NCBI GenBank assembly: GCA_964448445.1
Contig: CAYVAU010000008.1
Coordinates: forward strand, 1-37,480
Origin: B73-G16 sp964448445
GTDB lineage: Bacteria > Desulfobacterota > B13-G15
Direction of reading: 5' to 3'
DNA: 37,480 bases
Below are positions 16,725-25,326 of this stretch, piece by piece (position 1 is the stretch's first letter; each line of letters opens with the position of its first letter). The position numbers were made by a program, and so were the translations under genes. The notes beneath the pieces were generated by a model. The model was given only the letters and a program-made list of their open reading frames with translations. It was not told where the DNA came from and searched no databases.

Positions 16725-17563
16725 GGACGGGATCGCAAAAGCACAGGACCACTCCCATTAAGCCCCAGATAGCGGACTATGGGCTCACATTTGGCCCAAA
16801 GGAGGAAGAAGATCCTGGGATCCTTGAGCTCCTCGAGGGTCTCGAAATTTCCCTGCCCCTTGGCAATGATCACATCGGCTGCCTCAAAGACCCTCCTGAA
16901 CTCCTCCGAACAAAGTTCAAGGACCACCCCTGGGGTCTCATCCCCGGTGGAGAGGACAAAGCAGAGTTCCTCCAAACCCACCCCTTGGAGGTCTCCAAGG
17001 GTGACGTCGTTTAAGGTGGGAGCCCCCCTGACGGCATAAACTACCTCCCCTTCCCACTGCTGCCTGATCTGTTCGATCATCAAACGGTCCATGACCACTT
17101 CCCCGGCGTTATCCGCTATGATGAGGAGCCTTGAAGCCTTGCGGAGGGCTGTCGCGAGATCCCGGTAGTCATCGATCAGAAAACCCCCCGAGGGCCTAAG
17201 GTCGCTCCTGCCCTCCATTACCACATCGATCAGGTTCCCTCCGCTTGATATCAAAAGGGCTTCATGGAGGGGGTCCTCTGCCCTTTTTATCTTCGCCTTG
17301 AGATCCCCGTAGAGGGAAAGGGCCCTCTTGTTCTGTTCTTCTTTGTCTTTGCGATAGGGGTCCGGATTCCCCGTTTCGGCCTTTATCCTCCGCATCACCT
17401 CGCGGAAGACCCGCGGGGGGGAAGCTTCAAAGCCGAAATCCGAAAGTATGTGGAGAACCTCAATCATCACCCTTGAAACCACGGCCTCATCGTCTGTGGC
17501 CTTCCTCAAGGTCCTTAAGGCCGCTGTGAGCTGGCAGGGGAGGCAATCTGGAAGGGTCTTCAT
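16721..17563 (-). CDS. DUF89 (ARMT1-like) damage-control phosphatase family protein
   Basis: The 280-residue protein matches the prokaryotic DUF89 family of metal-dependent phosphatases thought to remove harmful or over-oxidised phosphometabolites. Visible family marks are an N-terminal CxxC (Cys7, Cys10 in DCLPC), the IADNAGE segment near residue 150 with metal-binding Asp and Asn, and the AKGQGNFETL segment near residue 240. The length fits the microbial CxxC subfamily. The substrate cannot be told from sequence. The gene starts directly after the ilvD stop (TAG then ATG) and overlaps the UvrA-like start, so the three are probably translated from one message. NAD(P)HX repair (nnr), another metabolite-repair enzyme, is in the same run. 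Confidence 0.85.
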   Translation of the reverse strand: MKTLPDCLPCQLTAALRTLRKATDDEAVVSRVMIEVLHILSDFGFEASPPRVFREVMRRIKAETGNPDPYRKDKEEQNKRALSLYGDLKAKIKRAEDPLHEALLISSGGNLIDVVMEGRSDLRPSGGFLIDDYRDLATALRKASRLLIIADNAGEVVMDRLMIEQIRQQWEGEVVYAVRGAPTLNDVTLGDLQGVGLEELCFVLSTGDETPGVVLELCSEEFRRVFEAADVIIAKGQGNFETLEELKDPRIFFLLWAKCEPIVRYLGLNGSGPVLLRSRP

Positions 17564-19228
17564 CTACTCCCTAAAAGTCGCCCCCTTTGAGGCGGAACTG
17601 ACTATAGAGGAATAACGCCTGAGGTACCCCTTTTTGGCCTTGCTTGCGGGAGGTCTCCACTCCGATAGCCTTTCTTTGAGTTCCTCCTCGGGCAAGAGGA
17701 CCTCGAGCCTCCGCTCGGGTATGTCGATGCGTATGAGATCGCCGTCCCTGAGCGCGGCAATGGGCCCACCTTCCGCAGCCTCAGGGGAAACGTGCCCTAT
17801 GGCCGCCCCCCTCGTCCCCCCCGAGAACCTCCCGTCAGTTATGAGGGACACCTCACGATCCATCCCGATGCCCACAATCGCCGATGTGGGGGCAAGCATC
17901 TCCCTCATCCCGGGTCCCCCTTTGGGGCCCTCGTAGCGGATCACTATCACCTCTCCCTTCCGGATGCGCCTTGAAAGAATTGCCCGAAGGGCCTCCTCCT
18001 CGGACTCAAAGACCCTTGCGGGTCCTTCATGCCTCAGCATCTCGGGGGCCACGGCCGAGGCCTTAACCACAGCCCCTTCTGGGGCAAGATTGCCAAAAAG
18101 CACACATAGCCCCCCCGTGGGGTGATAGGGGTTATCCAGGGACCTTATGACCTCGGGATCCCTCACCTCAACCCCTTCCAGGACCTCCCCAAGGGTCTTA
18201 CCGCTTGCGGTCAAGGCCTCAAGGTGCAGGAGTTTCCCCTCCCGCAGAACCGCCATTATGGCAGGGACACCTCCTGCCCTGTCCAGGTCCTCCAGGTGAT
18301 GGGGACCTCCGGGCCTGAGATTGCAGATGTGGGGGGTCCTATCGCTTATGCGGTTGAAGAGATCAAGGGAGAGCTCGATTCCTGCCTCCCTGGCTATTGC
18401 AGGGAGGTGAAGCACCGTGTTGGTGGATCCTCCAAAGGCCATGTCCACGGCTATGGCATTTTCGAAGGCCTCACGGGTCAGGATCTTTGAGGGCCTTAGG
18501 TCCTCCCTTACCATCTCGACGATCCTGATCCCCGAGAGCTTCGCCAGCCTTATCCTCCTGGCATCGACCGCCGGGATCGTCCCGTTTCCGGGCAGGGCAA
18601 TACCCAGGGCCTCGCTCAGGCAGTTCATGGAGTTGGCAGTGAACATCCCCGCACAGCAACCCGCTCCGGGGCAGGCACATCCTTCAAGTTCCAGCAGTTC
18701 CCCTTCTTCCATCGCCCCCCGGGCCACCTGGCCAACGGCCTCAAAGACCGATATGAGATCCACCTTCCTTCCCCTGTGCCTTCCCGCGAGCATGGGGCCG
18801 CCGCTTACGATGATCGCGGGGATGTCGAGCCGTGCCATGGCCATCATCATACCCGGGATGATCTTGTCGCAGTTGGGGATGAGCACGAGGCCGTCAAAGG
18901 CATAGGCCATGGCCATAAGTTCGATGCTATCGGCTATGAGCTCCCGGGAGGGGAGGGAATACTTCATCCCTTCATGGCCCATGGCGATCCCATCGCAGAC
19001 CCCGATGGTGGAAAACTCCATCGGGGTCCCCCCGGCCATCCTCACACCCTCCTTGACGGCACGGGCGATCTCCCTGAGATGGATGTGACCGGGAATGAGC
19101 TCGTTCCACGAATTTGCGATGCCGATTATGGGCCTGGAGAGCTCCTCATCGGTATAACCCATTGCCTTGAAAAGGGCCCTATGGGGGGCCCTCTCCCTGC
19201 CCTTGGTCATCCTTTGGGAACGCATCAT
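17564..19228 (-). CDS. ilvD: Dihydroxy-acid dehydratase IlvD
   Basis: IlvD dehydrates 2,3-dihydroxy-isovalerate and -methylvalerate to the keto acids that precede valine, leucine and isoleucine. The protein is 554 residues, the usual length. The iron-sulfur ligands are Cys120 in CDKIIPGM and the cysteine cluster GCACPGAGCCAGM at about 183-195. The start is ambiguous between two adjacent ATGs at 19228 and 19225; the GGAGG upstream is better spaced for the second. The ATGATG contains the cimA stop, so the genes are coupled. Together with cimA it indicates isoleucine synthesis from pyruvate and acetyl-CoA rather than from threonine. Confidence 0.97.
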   Translation of the reverse strand: MMRSQRMTKGRERAPHRALFKAMGYTDEELSRPIIGIANSWNELIPGHIHLREIARAVKEGVRMAGGTPMEFSTIGVCDGIAMGHEGMKYSLPSRELIADSIELMAMAYAFDGLVLIPNCDKIIPGMMMAMARLDIPAIIVSGGPMLAGRHRGRKVDLISVFEAVGQVARGAMEEGELLELEGCACPGAGCCAGMFTANSMNCLSEALGIALPGNGTIPAVDARRIRLAKLSGIRIVEMVREDLRPSKILTREAFENAIAVDMAFGGSTNTVLHLPAIAREAGIELSLDLFNRISDRTPHICNLRPGGPHHLEDLDRAGGVPAIMAVLREGKLLHLEALTASGKTLGEVLEGVEVRDPEVIRSLDNPYHPTGGLCVLFGNLAPEGAVVKASAVAPEMLRHEGPARVFESEEEALRAILSRRIRKGEVIVIRYEGPKGGPGMREMLAPTSAIVGIGMDREVSLITDGRFSGGTRGAAIGHVSPEAAEGGPIAALRDGDLIRIDIPERRLEVLLPEEELKERLSEWRPPASKAKKGYLRRYSSIVSSASKGATFRE

Positions 19229-20802
19229 CTCCTCCCCCTTTCCTCCTCCTTGAGGAGCTTATAGTCGATGCTGTCCACAAGGGCCTGCCAGCTTGCCTCA
19301 ATAATGTTCTCCGAAACCCCCACGGTCCCCCATTTGGAGGTCCCATCCGAGGACTCGATGAGGACCCTGGTTGTGGCAGCAGTGCCCTTGGTGGCCTCAA
19401 GCACCCTCACCTTGTAATCCAGCAGCTCCACCTCCCCGAGTTCCGGATAAAATTTCTCTAAGGCCTTCCTCAGGGCATTGTCGAGGGCATTAACGGGACC
19501 ATTGCCCAAGGCGGCCGTATGTTCCACCCTATCCCCCACCCTCACCCTTATGGTGGCCTCCGAAAGGGGCTCCTCTCCCTCGCTCTCCTTGGAGACTATC
19601 ACCCTGAACCCCAAAAGCTCGAAAAAGCGCTTGTGAAGGCCAAGCTCCTTTTTGATCAGGAGTTCGAAGCTGCCCTCAGCGGCCTCAAATTGATAGCCCT
19701 CAAATTCCAAGCGCTTGAGCCGCTGCAGAATCTTCCTCGTCCTCGGGTCCCCCTTCCTCAGGTCGATCCCCAGTTCCCTGGCCTTGGCCAGGACGTTGCT
19801 TTCGCCCGAGAGGTCCGAGATCAGCACCCTCCTGGCATTACCGACCAGAGAGGGATCTATGTGCTCATAAGTGTGAGGGGACTTAAGGACGGCACTGACA
19901 TGAACCCCTGCCTTGTGCGCAAAGGCACTTTCTCCCACATAAGGCTGTCGTTTATCGGGGGAGAGGTTGGCCAGTTCGCTGACGAATCTCGAGACCTCCC
20001 TCAATTTCCTCAGGCTGCCATCAGGAAGGCACCTAACCCCCATCTTCAGCTCGAGGTTGGGGATGATCGTGCAGAGATCGGCATTGCCACACCTCTCGCC
20101 GTAACCGTTGATGGTCCCCTGAACGTGCACGACCCCTTCCGCTACAGCCAAAAGGGTATTGGCCACAGCCACCCCTGAGTCGTTATGGCAGTGGATCCCG
20201 AGGGGGCTCTTTATGACCTTCTTGACTTCCCTGATTATCTCAAGCAGTTCCTGGGGGAGGGTGCCTCCATTGGTATCGCAAAGCACAATGGTGTCGGCCC
20301 CTGCCTCCTCGGCGGCCTTTACGGTGGCGAGGGCGTAATCACGGTTGGACTTGAAGCCGTCGAAGAAGTGCTCGGCATCATATATGACCTCCTTGCCCTT
20401 CTTCTTCAGGTAACCGACCGATTTCCTTATCAGCTCGAGGTTGTCCTCCAGGGATACCTCAAGGGCCACAAGGGGATGAACATCCCATGACTTTCCGAAG
20501 ATGGTCACCACATCGGTCCCTGCCTCCAGCAGCCCTCTGATGTTTCTGTCGCGGGAGGGATGGTAACCTTTCCTGCAGGTGGAACCAAAGGCCACCACCT
20601 TGGACCTCTTGAGCGGGAGCCCCCTCACCTCCTTGAAGTAATTCAGGTCCTTGGGGTTTGAGGCAGGCCAGCCCCCTTCGATGTAATGGATACCCAGTTC
20701 GTCCAGCTTCTGGGTTATGCGGAGCTTATCCTCCAGGGAGAAGGAAACATCTTCGGCCTGGGACCCATCCCTCAAGGTGGTATCGTATAGCCTCACCTCC
20801 AT
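19225..20802 (-). CDS. cimA: (R)-citramalate synthase CimA
   Basis: CimA condenses pyruvate with acetyl-CoA to citramalate, opening the threonine-independent route to isoleucine. The 525-residue protein starts with the HMGL-like TIM barrel (LYDTTLRDGSQAED, residues 5-18, with the metal-binding aspartate; HCHNDSGVAVANT with metal-binding histidines near 198-210). It ends with a LeuA-type regulatory dimer domain from about residue 380, normally the site of feedback control by isoleucine or leucine. The DGSQAEDVSFS signature and the long linker match citramalate synthase rather than 2-isopropylmalate synthase (LeuA). The gene is three bases from lysC and overlaps ilvD. Confidence 0.94.
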   Translation of the reverse strand: MEVRLYDTTLRDGSQAEDVSFSLEDKLRITQKLDELGIHYIEGGWPASNPKDLNYFKEVRGLPLKRSKVVAFGSTCRKGYHPSRDRNIRGLLEAGTDVVTIFGKSWDVHPLVALEVSLEDNLELIRKSVGYLKKKGKEVIYDAEHFFDGFKSNRDYALATVKAAEEAGADTIVLCDTNGGTLPQELLEIIREVKKVIKSPLGIHCHNDSGVAVANTLLAVAEGVVHVQGTINGYGERCGNADLCTIIPNLELKMGVRCLPDGSLRKLREVSRFVSELANLSPDKRQPYVGESAFAHKAGVHVSAVLKSPHTYEHIDPSLVGNARRVLISDLSGESNVLAKARELGIDLRKGDPRTRKILQRLKRLEFEGYQFEAAEGSFELLIKKELGLHKRFFELLGFRVIVSKESEGEEPLSEATIRVRVGDRVEHTAALGNGPVNALDNALRKALEKFYPELGEVELLDYKVRVLEATKGTAATTRVLIESSDGTSKWGTVGVSENIIEASWQALVDSIDYKLLKEEERGRR

Positions 20803-20805
20803 CTT

Positions 20806-22032
20806 TCAATCCTGCTCCCTGTCAAGGCCGAAGGCATCGTGCAGGGCCCTGACGGCAAGCTCGGTATATTTGGGGTCGATGACGCAGGAGATCTTGATCT
20901 CCGAGGTGGAGATCATCTTTATGTTTATCCCCTCGTTGGCAAGGGTCTTGAACATCTTGAAGGCCACCCCCGGCTGGCTCCTCATCCCCAAGCCGACCAC
21001 CGAAACCTTCGCCACATCCTCTTCGTAGAGGACATCGGAAGCTCCCAGTTCACCGGCGATCCCCTTTGTAATCTCTAAGGCCCTCGGGAAATCCGCCTTC
21101 GATACCGTGAAGGCCAAATTGGCATATGGACCCTCGGCGCTTGAGGTCTGGATGATCATGTCCACCGGTATGGAGGCATCACTTAGGGCCTCAAAGAGCC
21201 TCGCCGCAACCCCTGGTCTGTCGGGGATCTTCACCAGTTCTATGCGGGATTGATTCCTGTCGTAGGTGACACCCGAAACCACTGCCTTCTCCATGTCTTC
21301 AACCTCCTCGCAGACGATGGTGCCCTCTTGATCGCTGAAGGAAGACCGCACGTGGATGGGCACCTTGTACTTGGCGGCGAACTCCACCGACCTTATCTGC
21401 AGGACCTTAGCCCCAAGGCTGGCCATCTCCAGCATCTCCTCATAGCTGATGCGGTTGAGCTTTCGCGCCTTCTCGCAAACGTTGGGGTCAGTGGTATAAA
21501 CTCCGTCCACATCGGTGTAAATCTCGCACATGTCAGCCCGCAAGGCCACAGCAAGGGCCACGGCAGTCGTATCCGACCCCCCCCGTCCCAGCGTCGTTAT
21601 GTTGCCTTCCTCATCCACACCCTGGAATCCGGCCACAACGGGGATGATCCCCTCCCTCAGGTCCTTTACCAAACGCCAGGAATCCACGGTCTTTATCCTC
21701 GCCCTGCCAAAGAGGCTGTCGGTGAGGATCCTCACCTGATGCCCCAGATAACTGCGGGCCTTAAAACCCATGTCCTGAAGGATAATCGCCAAAAGACCCG
21801 ATGTTATCTGCTCCCCGGTGGCAAGGATCACATCCACCTCCCTCTCGCAGGGCCTTGCAGAGGCCTCCCTAGTAAGCTCAAGCAAGTGATCCGTGTGGCC
21901 CGCCATGGCCGAGACGACGACCACGACATCGTGGCCCTGCTGGCGCGTCTGGATCACCCTCCTTGCCACGTTCCTCAACCTTTCAAGGTCTGCCACAGAG
22001 GTCCCACCATATTTCTGCACGATAAGGGCCAT
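20806..22032 (-). CDS. lysC: Aspartate kinase
   Basis: Aspartate kinase phosphorylates aspartate at the head of the lysine, threonine and methionine pathways. The 408-residue chain has the amino-acid kinase domain (KYGGTSV at residues 8-14, VVVVSAMAG near 36, GRGGSDTTA near 150 and the YTDVDGVYT segment near 170). A tandem pair of ACT domains occupies about 265-400, typical of the lysine- and threonine-regulated class with an internal start for a beta subunit. It lies 11 bases after tsaE and three before cimA. The next pathway enzyme, asd, is also in the window but on the plus strand at 29338. Confidence 0.96.
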   Translation of the reverse strand: MALIVQKYGGTSVADLERLRNVARRVIQTRQQGHDVVVVVSAMAGHTDHLLELTREASARPCEREVDVILATGEQITSGLLAIILQDMGFKARSYLGHQVRILTDSLFGRARIKTVDSWRLVKDLREGIIPVVAGFQGVDEEGNITTLGRGGSDTTAVALAVALRADMCEIYTDVDGVYTTDPNVCEKARKLNRISYEEMLEMASLGAKVLQIRSVEFAAKYKVPIHVRSSFSDQEGTIVCEEVEDMEKAVVSGVTYDRNQSRIELVKIPDRPGVAARLFEALSDASIPVDMIIQTSSAEGPYANLAFTVSKADFPRALEITKGIAGELGASDVLYEEDVAKVSVVGLGMRSQPGVAFKMFKTLANEGINIKMISTSEIKISCVIDPKYTELAVRALHDAFGLDREQD

Positions 22033-22043
22033 CGAACGCTCCC

Positions 22044-22523
22044 TCAGCAGCCGAGATTGTAACCTTTAGCCATAAGGCCTTCAACTAACCCCCTTCCCTT
22101 TCCCCTCTCCCCTTTAAGGTCTATCTCCCTGCGGTCATCATCGACGATGAGGAAGGTGATCCACAGGGCGTCCTCGGGTATGGCCTCCGGGATCCTGTCG
22201 GCCCACTCAACCGTGACAATGCCCTCTCCCAAGTAATCCCAAAAACCGATGGATTCCAGCTCCTCAAGACCCCCAAGGCGGTAAAAGTCGAAGTGATAGA
22301 GGTTCACCCTGCCTGGGTATTCGTTAAGGAGGGTGAAACTGGGGCTCATGACGATTTCCTCGTTCACCCCAAGCCCTCTGGCCAGGCCCCGGACGAAGGT
22401 GGTCTTACCGGAACCCAATTCCCCACAAAGGGCCAAGATCTCGCCCCCCTCAAGGATCCTCCCCAGCTCCTCCCCCAGGGCCTCGGTCTCAGAGGGGGAA
22501 CGGCTCAACAGGCGCAACTGCAC
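22044..22523 (-). CDS. tsaE: tRNA threonylcarbamoyladenosine biosynthesis ATPase TsaE
   Basis: TsaE is the small P-loop ATPase that, with TsaB and TsaD, drives addition of threonylcarbamoyl to A37 of ANN-decoding tRNAs. The 159-residue protein has the Walker A GELGSGKTT near residues 35-43, the SPSFTLLNEY segment near 60 and HFDFYRL, then VTVEWADR, all typical of the family. The length is normal. Its 5' end overlaps the 3' end of nnr by 19 bases. Confidence 0.93.
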   Translation of the reverse strand: MQLRLLSRSPSETEALGEELGRILEGGEILALCGELGSGKTTFVRGLARGLGVNEEIVMSPSFTLLNEYPGRVNLYHFDFYRLGGLEELESIGFWDYLGEGIVTVEWADRIPEAIPEDALWITFLIVDDDRREIDLKGERGKGRGLVEGLMAKGYNLGC

Positions 22524-24067
22524 CCCAAAACCTCCTTTATCGCCCTTGGGAGTTGTTTGAGGAGATCAGTAGCCAGGAGGCACACCTGACCCATTTCCCT
22601 TTCGGCCAGATCCCCGCAGAGCCCGTGCAGGTAAACGCCGAGCTTTGCCGCCTCAAGGGGCTCAACCCCTTGGGCCAAAAGCCCTCCTATCATCCCGGTG
22701 AGGATGTCGCCCGTTCCCCCGGAGGCCATTCCCGGGTTCCCGGTGGGGTTTATGAAAACCCTGCCGGAGGGATCGGCTATCACCGTCCTTGAGCCCTTGA
22801 GCACAAGGACCACGCCGTATTGCTGTGCAAACCTTTTGGAGACACCGATCCTGTCCCCCTGCACCTCCCTGGTGGTCCCTCCGAGCAGACGCGCCATCTC
22901 CCCTGGATGGGGTGTAAGGATCAAAGGTGCCCCCTTCTGCTCCAACACCTCGAGGGAACCCACGAGGCAGTTTATACCGTCGGCATCCACGACCATCGGG
23001 ACCCGCGACTCCCTTATCAGGTTGAGCACCAAGGTCCTGCTCCCCTCACCTGTCCCGATCCCAGGGCCTATGGCAAGGGCGCTTTTGCCCTGAAGGAGGT
23101 CCATCGCCTTCTTCAAGGCCTCCCCGCAGAAGGCCCCGTCTCTATCAGGCAGGGGCTCGGTCATCACCTCTGTGAGCTTCACCTCCAAGATGGGGTTGAG
23201 GCTTCCGGGGACCGCCACCGTGACAAGCCCTGCGCCCATCCTCAAGGCCGCCTCCCCCGCCATAGCCGCTGCCCCTGTCTTCCCCACCGAGCCCGCAATG
23301 ACCAAAAGGTGCCCATAGGTCCCCTTGTGGCTGTCCTTGGGCCTTGGACCAAGAGGGTTGAGATCAAGCTCACCGGGATCAAGCAAGGCGCACTTCGGGT
23401 CTGCTTCCTTTACAAGAGAAGGAGGTATGGAGATGTCCACCGTGTGCAGTTCCCCCACGTGATCCAGCCCCGGGTGAATCACCTGACCCACCTTGGGAAG
23501 GCCAAAGGTTACGGTCAGATCCGCACGTACGGCAACCCCCAGCACCCTTCCCGTGGTGGAATCGATACCCGATGGGATGTCTATGGCCACAATGGTTTTC
23601 TTTAGAGAATTTATCAGCTGGATGGCCTCCCTGAAGAGCCCCTTCACCTCATCCTTCAAACCAGTCCCCAACAGGGCGTCCACAACGATGTCGCAACAGG
23701 CTACCTCCTCCCTTGCGGCCCTAAGGTCTTCCTCGTCGTGGATCTCTCTGAGTTCCCCCCCGATCCGGAGCCAGACGTCCAGGTTCACCCTGGCATCACC
23801 AGTGACCCTCTCCCGTGGGGCCAGAAGGTAAGCCTTAACGGGCCAACCCCAGTTCTTGAGGTACCTGGCAACGACGAAGCCGTCCCCACCGTTGTTCCCC
23901 CTGCCGCAAAGCACAGCCACCTTTTTGGGCCCGGGGCCAAACTTCCCCTTGATGATCTCGGCAGCCCCCCTTCCGGCATTCTCCATAAGGACCACTCCCG
24001 GGATGCCCACCTCATTTATGGTCCTTCTGTCAAGCTCCCTCATCTGCTCGGCGGTCACAAGCTTCAT
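22505..24067 (-). CDS. nnr: Bifunctional NAD(P)HX epimerase / ADP-dependent NAD(P)HX dehydratase
   Basis: This repair enzyme restores hydrated NADH and NADPH. The N-terminal YjeF_N (epimerase) domain covers about 1-210 (MENAGRGAAEI, LCGRGNNGGDGFVVARYL). The C-terminal ribokinase-like dehydratase domain covers about 225-505 (VIAGSVGKTGAAAMA and the NPGMASGGTGDILTG motif with the catalytic aspartate). I set the start at ATG 24067 (520 residues, beginning MKLVTAEQMRELD). The frame is open for seven more codons to 24088 without added homology. It overlaps the acpS 3' end by 38 bases and tsaE by 19. The acpS-nnr-tsaE order is common in related bacteria. Confidence 0.95.
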   Translation of the reverse strand: MKLVTAEQMRELDRRTINEVGIPGVVLMENAGRGAAEIIKGKFGPGPKKVAVLCGRGNNGGDGFVVARYLKNWGWPVKAYLLAPRERVTGDARVNLDVWLRIGGELREIHDEEDLRAAREEVACCDIVVDALLGTGLKDEVKGLFREAIQLINSLKKTIVAIDIPSGIDSTTGRVLGVAVRADLTVTFGLPKVGQVIHPGLDHVGELHTVDISIPPSLVKEADPKCALLDPGELDLNPLGPRPKDSHKGTYGHLLVIAGSVGKTGAAAMAGEAALRMGAGLVTVAVPGSLNPILEVKLTEVMTEPLPDRDGAFCGEALKKAMDLLQGKSALAIGPGIGTGEGSRTLVLNLIRESRVPMVVDADGINCLVGSLEVLEQKGAPLILTPHPGEMARLLGGTTREVQGDRIGVSKRFAQQYGVVLVLKGSRTVIADPSGRVFINPTGNPGMASGGTGDILTGMIGGLLAQGVEPLEAAKLGVYLHGLCGDLAEREMGQVCLLATDLLKQLPRAIKEVLGCSCAC

Positions 24068-24437
24068 CGCTTCCCTCCAAGACCACAAAGGCTATGGCCA
24101 TCCCAGCATCGTGGGAAAGGGAAAGATGGATGCGCATTCCCGAAGGGACCGCTTCCCTGGCGCGGCCATGTAACACGAGGATGGGCCTGCCCCCCTTTTC
24201 TCTTACCACCTCTATATCGAGGAAGGGGATTTGAAAGAGCCCCCTCCCTAATGCCTTGAGGAAGGCCTCCTTGGCCGCAAACCTTGCAGCGAGGCCCTCC
24301 ATGGGGAAGGGGGAGTTTGTGACTTGTGTCCTCTCCCGCGGGGTGAAGACCCTTCTTAGGAACCTCTCCCCCCATCTCCTCATGGCCCCTTCAACCCTTG
24401 CCACCGCCACCATATCCACGCCGATCCCCATTATCAT
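24030..24437 (-). CDS. acpS: Holo-[acyl-carrier-protein] synthase AcpS
   Basis: AcpS transfers 4'-phosphopantetheine from CoA to acyl carrier protein. With the start at ATG 24437 the product is 135 residues, close to the usual 120-130. The N-terminal GIGVDMVAVARVE holds the Mg-binding aspartate, and RFAAKEAFLKAL holds the conserved glutamate and lysine. Start choices cluster (ATG at 24440, 24437 and 24431). The frame is open back to 24539, but those residues have no family match and would run through the promoter-like sequence. No Shine-Dalgarno sequence precedes any of the three ATGs. It is the first gene of the long minus-strand run. Confidence 0.93.
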   Translation of the reverse strand: MIMGIGVDMVAVARVEGAMRRWGERFLRRVFTPRERTQVTNSPFPMEGLAARFAAKEAFLKALGRGLFQIPFLDIEVVREKGGRPILVLHGRAREAVPSGMRIHLSLSHDAGMAIAFVVLEGSDEACDRRADEGA

Positions 24438-24447
24438 CATGGACCAA

Positions 24448-24475
24448 TATATAGGCCTCAAAGGGGCTTTTTCAA
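24448..24475 (-). promoter_or_regulatory. Predicted sigma70-type promoter for the acpS run
   Basis: Read on the minus strand, TTGAAA (24475-24470) is followed after 16 bases by TATATA (24453-24448), close to the sigma70 consensus. A start point about seven bases after the -10 would lie near 24441, within four bases of the first acpS ATG. The transcript would be leaderless or nearly so, in agreement with the lack of a Shine-Dalgarno sequence. Transcription has not been shown. Confidence 0.5.
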
Positions 24476-24485
24476 CAACACCCTG

Positions 24486-24512
24486 TTGACCTTTTCGGCT
24501 TTTGGATATAAA
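24486..24512 (+). promoter_or_regulatory. Predicted promoter for the nitrilase-argS run
   Basis: TTGACC (24486-24491) and TATAAA (24507-24512) resemble -35 and -10 boxes, although the 15-base spacer is shorter than the ideal 17. The predicted start point near 24519 is about four bases before the ATG at 24523, and no ribosome-binding site is visible. The two divergent -35 boxes are only ten bases apart, so the two directions may share control. Confidence 0.4.
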
Positions 24513-24522
24513 AGCCATCGTC

Positions 24523-25326
24523 ATGAAGGTTGCGGCCATTCAGCTGGCAAGCTCCCCGGATAAAGACCGAAACCTCGAGAAGGCCCTTAGGTTCGCCGAG
24601 GCAGCAGTCCAGAGGGGGGCGGAAATCCTGTGCTTTCCCGAACTCTTTCCCTACCCTTGGTTTCCCTGCAAGGTCCAGGAGCAGGCCTTTTCCCTCGCCG
24701 AACCCGCAGATGGCCCCCTAATCAGTGAGTTCTGTGACTTCTCGAAGAGGAGAGGGGTCAGCCTGATCGTCCCCTTCTTCGAGAGGGAGGAGGAGAGCTA
24801 TTACAACTCGGCGGCGGTGATATCCGGCGGAGAACTGATCGGCCTCTACCGCAAGGTCCACCTGCCTGAGATCCCCCTTTGGGAGGAGAGGTTTTACTTC
24901 AGCCCCGGGAACGATTTTCCCGTCTTCGCCCTAAACGGTGTAAACATCGGGATACAGATGTCCTGGGACAGCCTCTTCCCCGAAGGTCCGAGGATCCTGG
25001 CCCTCAAAGGGGCCGAGGTGCTCTTCGTCCCCACAGCCTGCGCCTTCAGGACCCAGCAAAGGTGGCTGAAGTTGCTGGCGGGACATGCCATCTCCAACGG
25101 CCTCTTCGTGGTCAGGGTCAACAGGGTGGGAGAGGAACCTCACCAGCACTTTTATGGGATGAGCTTCTTGTTGGATCCGGAGGGGGAGTTGATCCTGGAA
25201 CCCGCCGGGCTCGAGGAAGGGATCCTGCTGGGTGAAGTGAGGCCCGAGGAGGTGCGAAGGATCAGGACCAAATGGTGCCTTTTCAAGGACAGAAGGCCCG
25301 ATCTTTACAGAGGACTCTCCTCATGA
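24523..25326 (+). CDS. Nitrilase-superfamily (carbon-nitrogen hydrolase-like) protein with Ser in place of the catalytic Cys
   Basis: The 267-residue protein has the whole nitrilase fold, most like the N-carbamoylputrescine amidase / beta-ureidopropionase branch. Glu40 (CFPELFP) and Lys111 (YRKVHLP) of the Glu-Lys-Cys triad are present. The nucleophile position, normally Cys in a CWDxxFPE-type motif, is Ser147 (MSWDSLFPEGPR; codon TCC at 24961-24963). The surrounding motif is intact, so alignment at this point is not in doubt. The enzyme may be catalytically dead, or may use serine or have a binding role. I chose the ATG at 24523 (MKVAAIQL) over an upstream in-frame start at 24502, which lies inside the -10 region. 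It overlaps argS by four bases (ATGA). Confidence 0.85.
   Translation: MKVAAIQLASSPDKDRNLEKALRFAEAAVQRGAEILCFPELFPYPWFPCKVQEQAFSLAEPADGPLISEFCDFSKRRGVSLIVPFFEREEESYYNSAAVISGGELIGLYRKVHLPEIPLWEERFYFSPGNDFPVFALNGVNIGIQMSWDSLFPEGPRILALKGAEVLFVPTACAFRTQQRWLKLLAGHAISNGLFVVRVNRVGEEPHQHFYGMSFLLDPEGELILEPAGLEEGILLGEVRPEEVRRIRTKWCLFKDRRPDLYRGLSS

Noticed and set aside
24502..24522. Upstream start for the nitrilase-like gene
   Set aside because: The seven extra codons lie over the predicted -10 box and have no family counterpart; MKVAAIQL is a typical family N-terminus.
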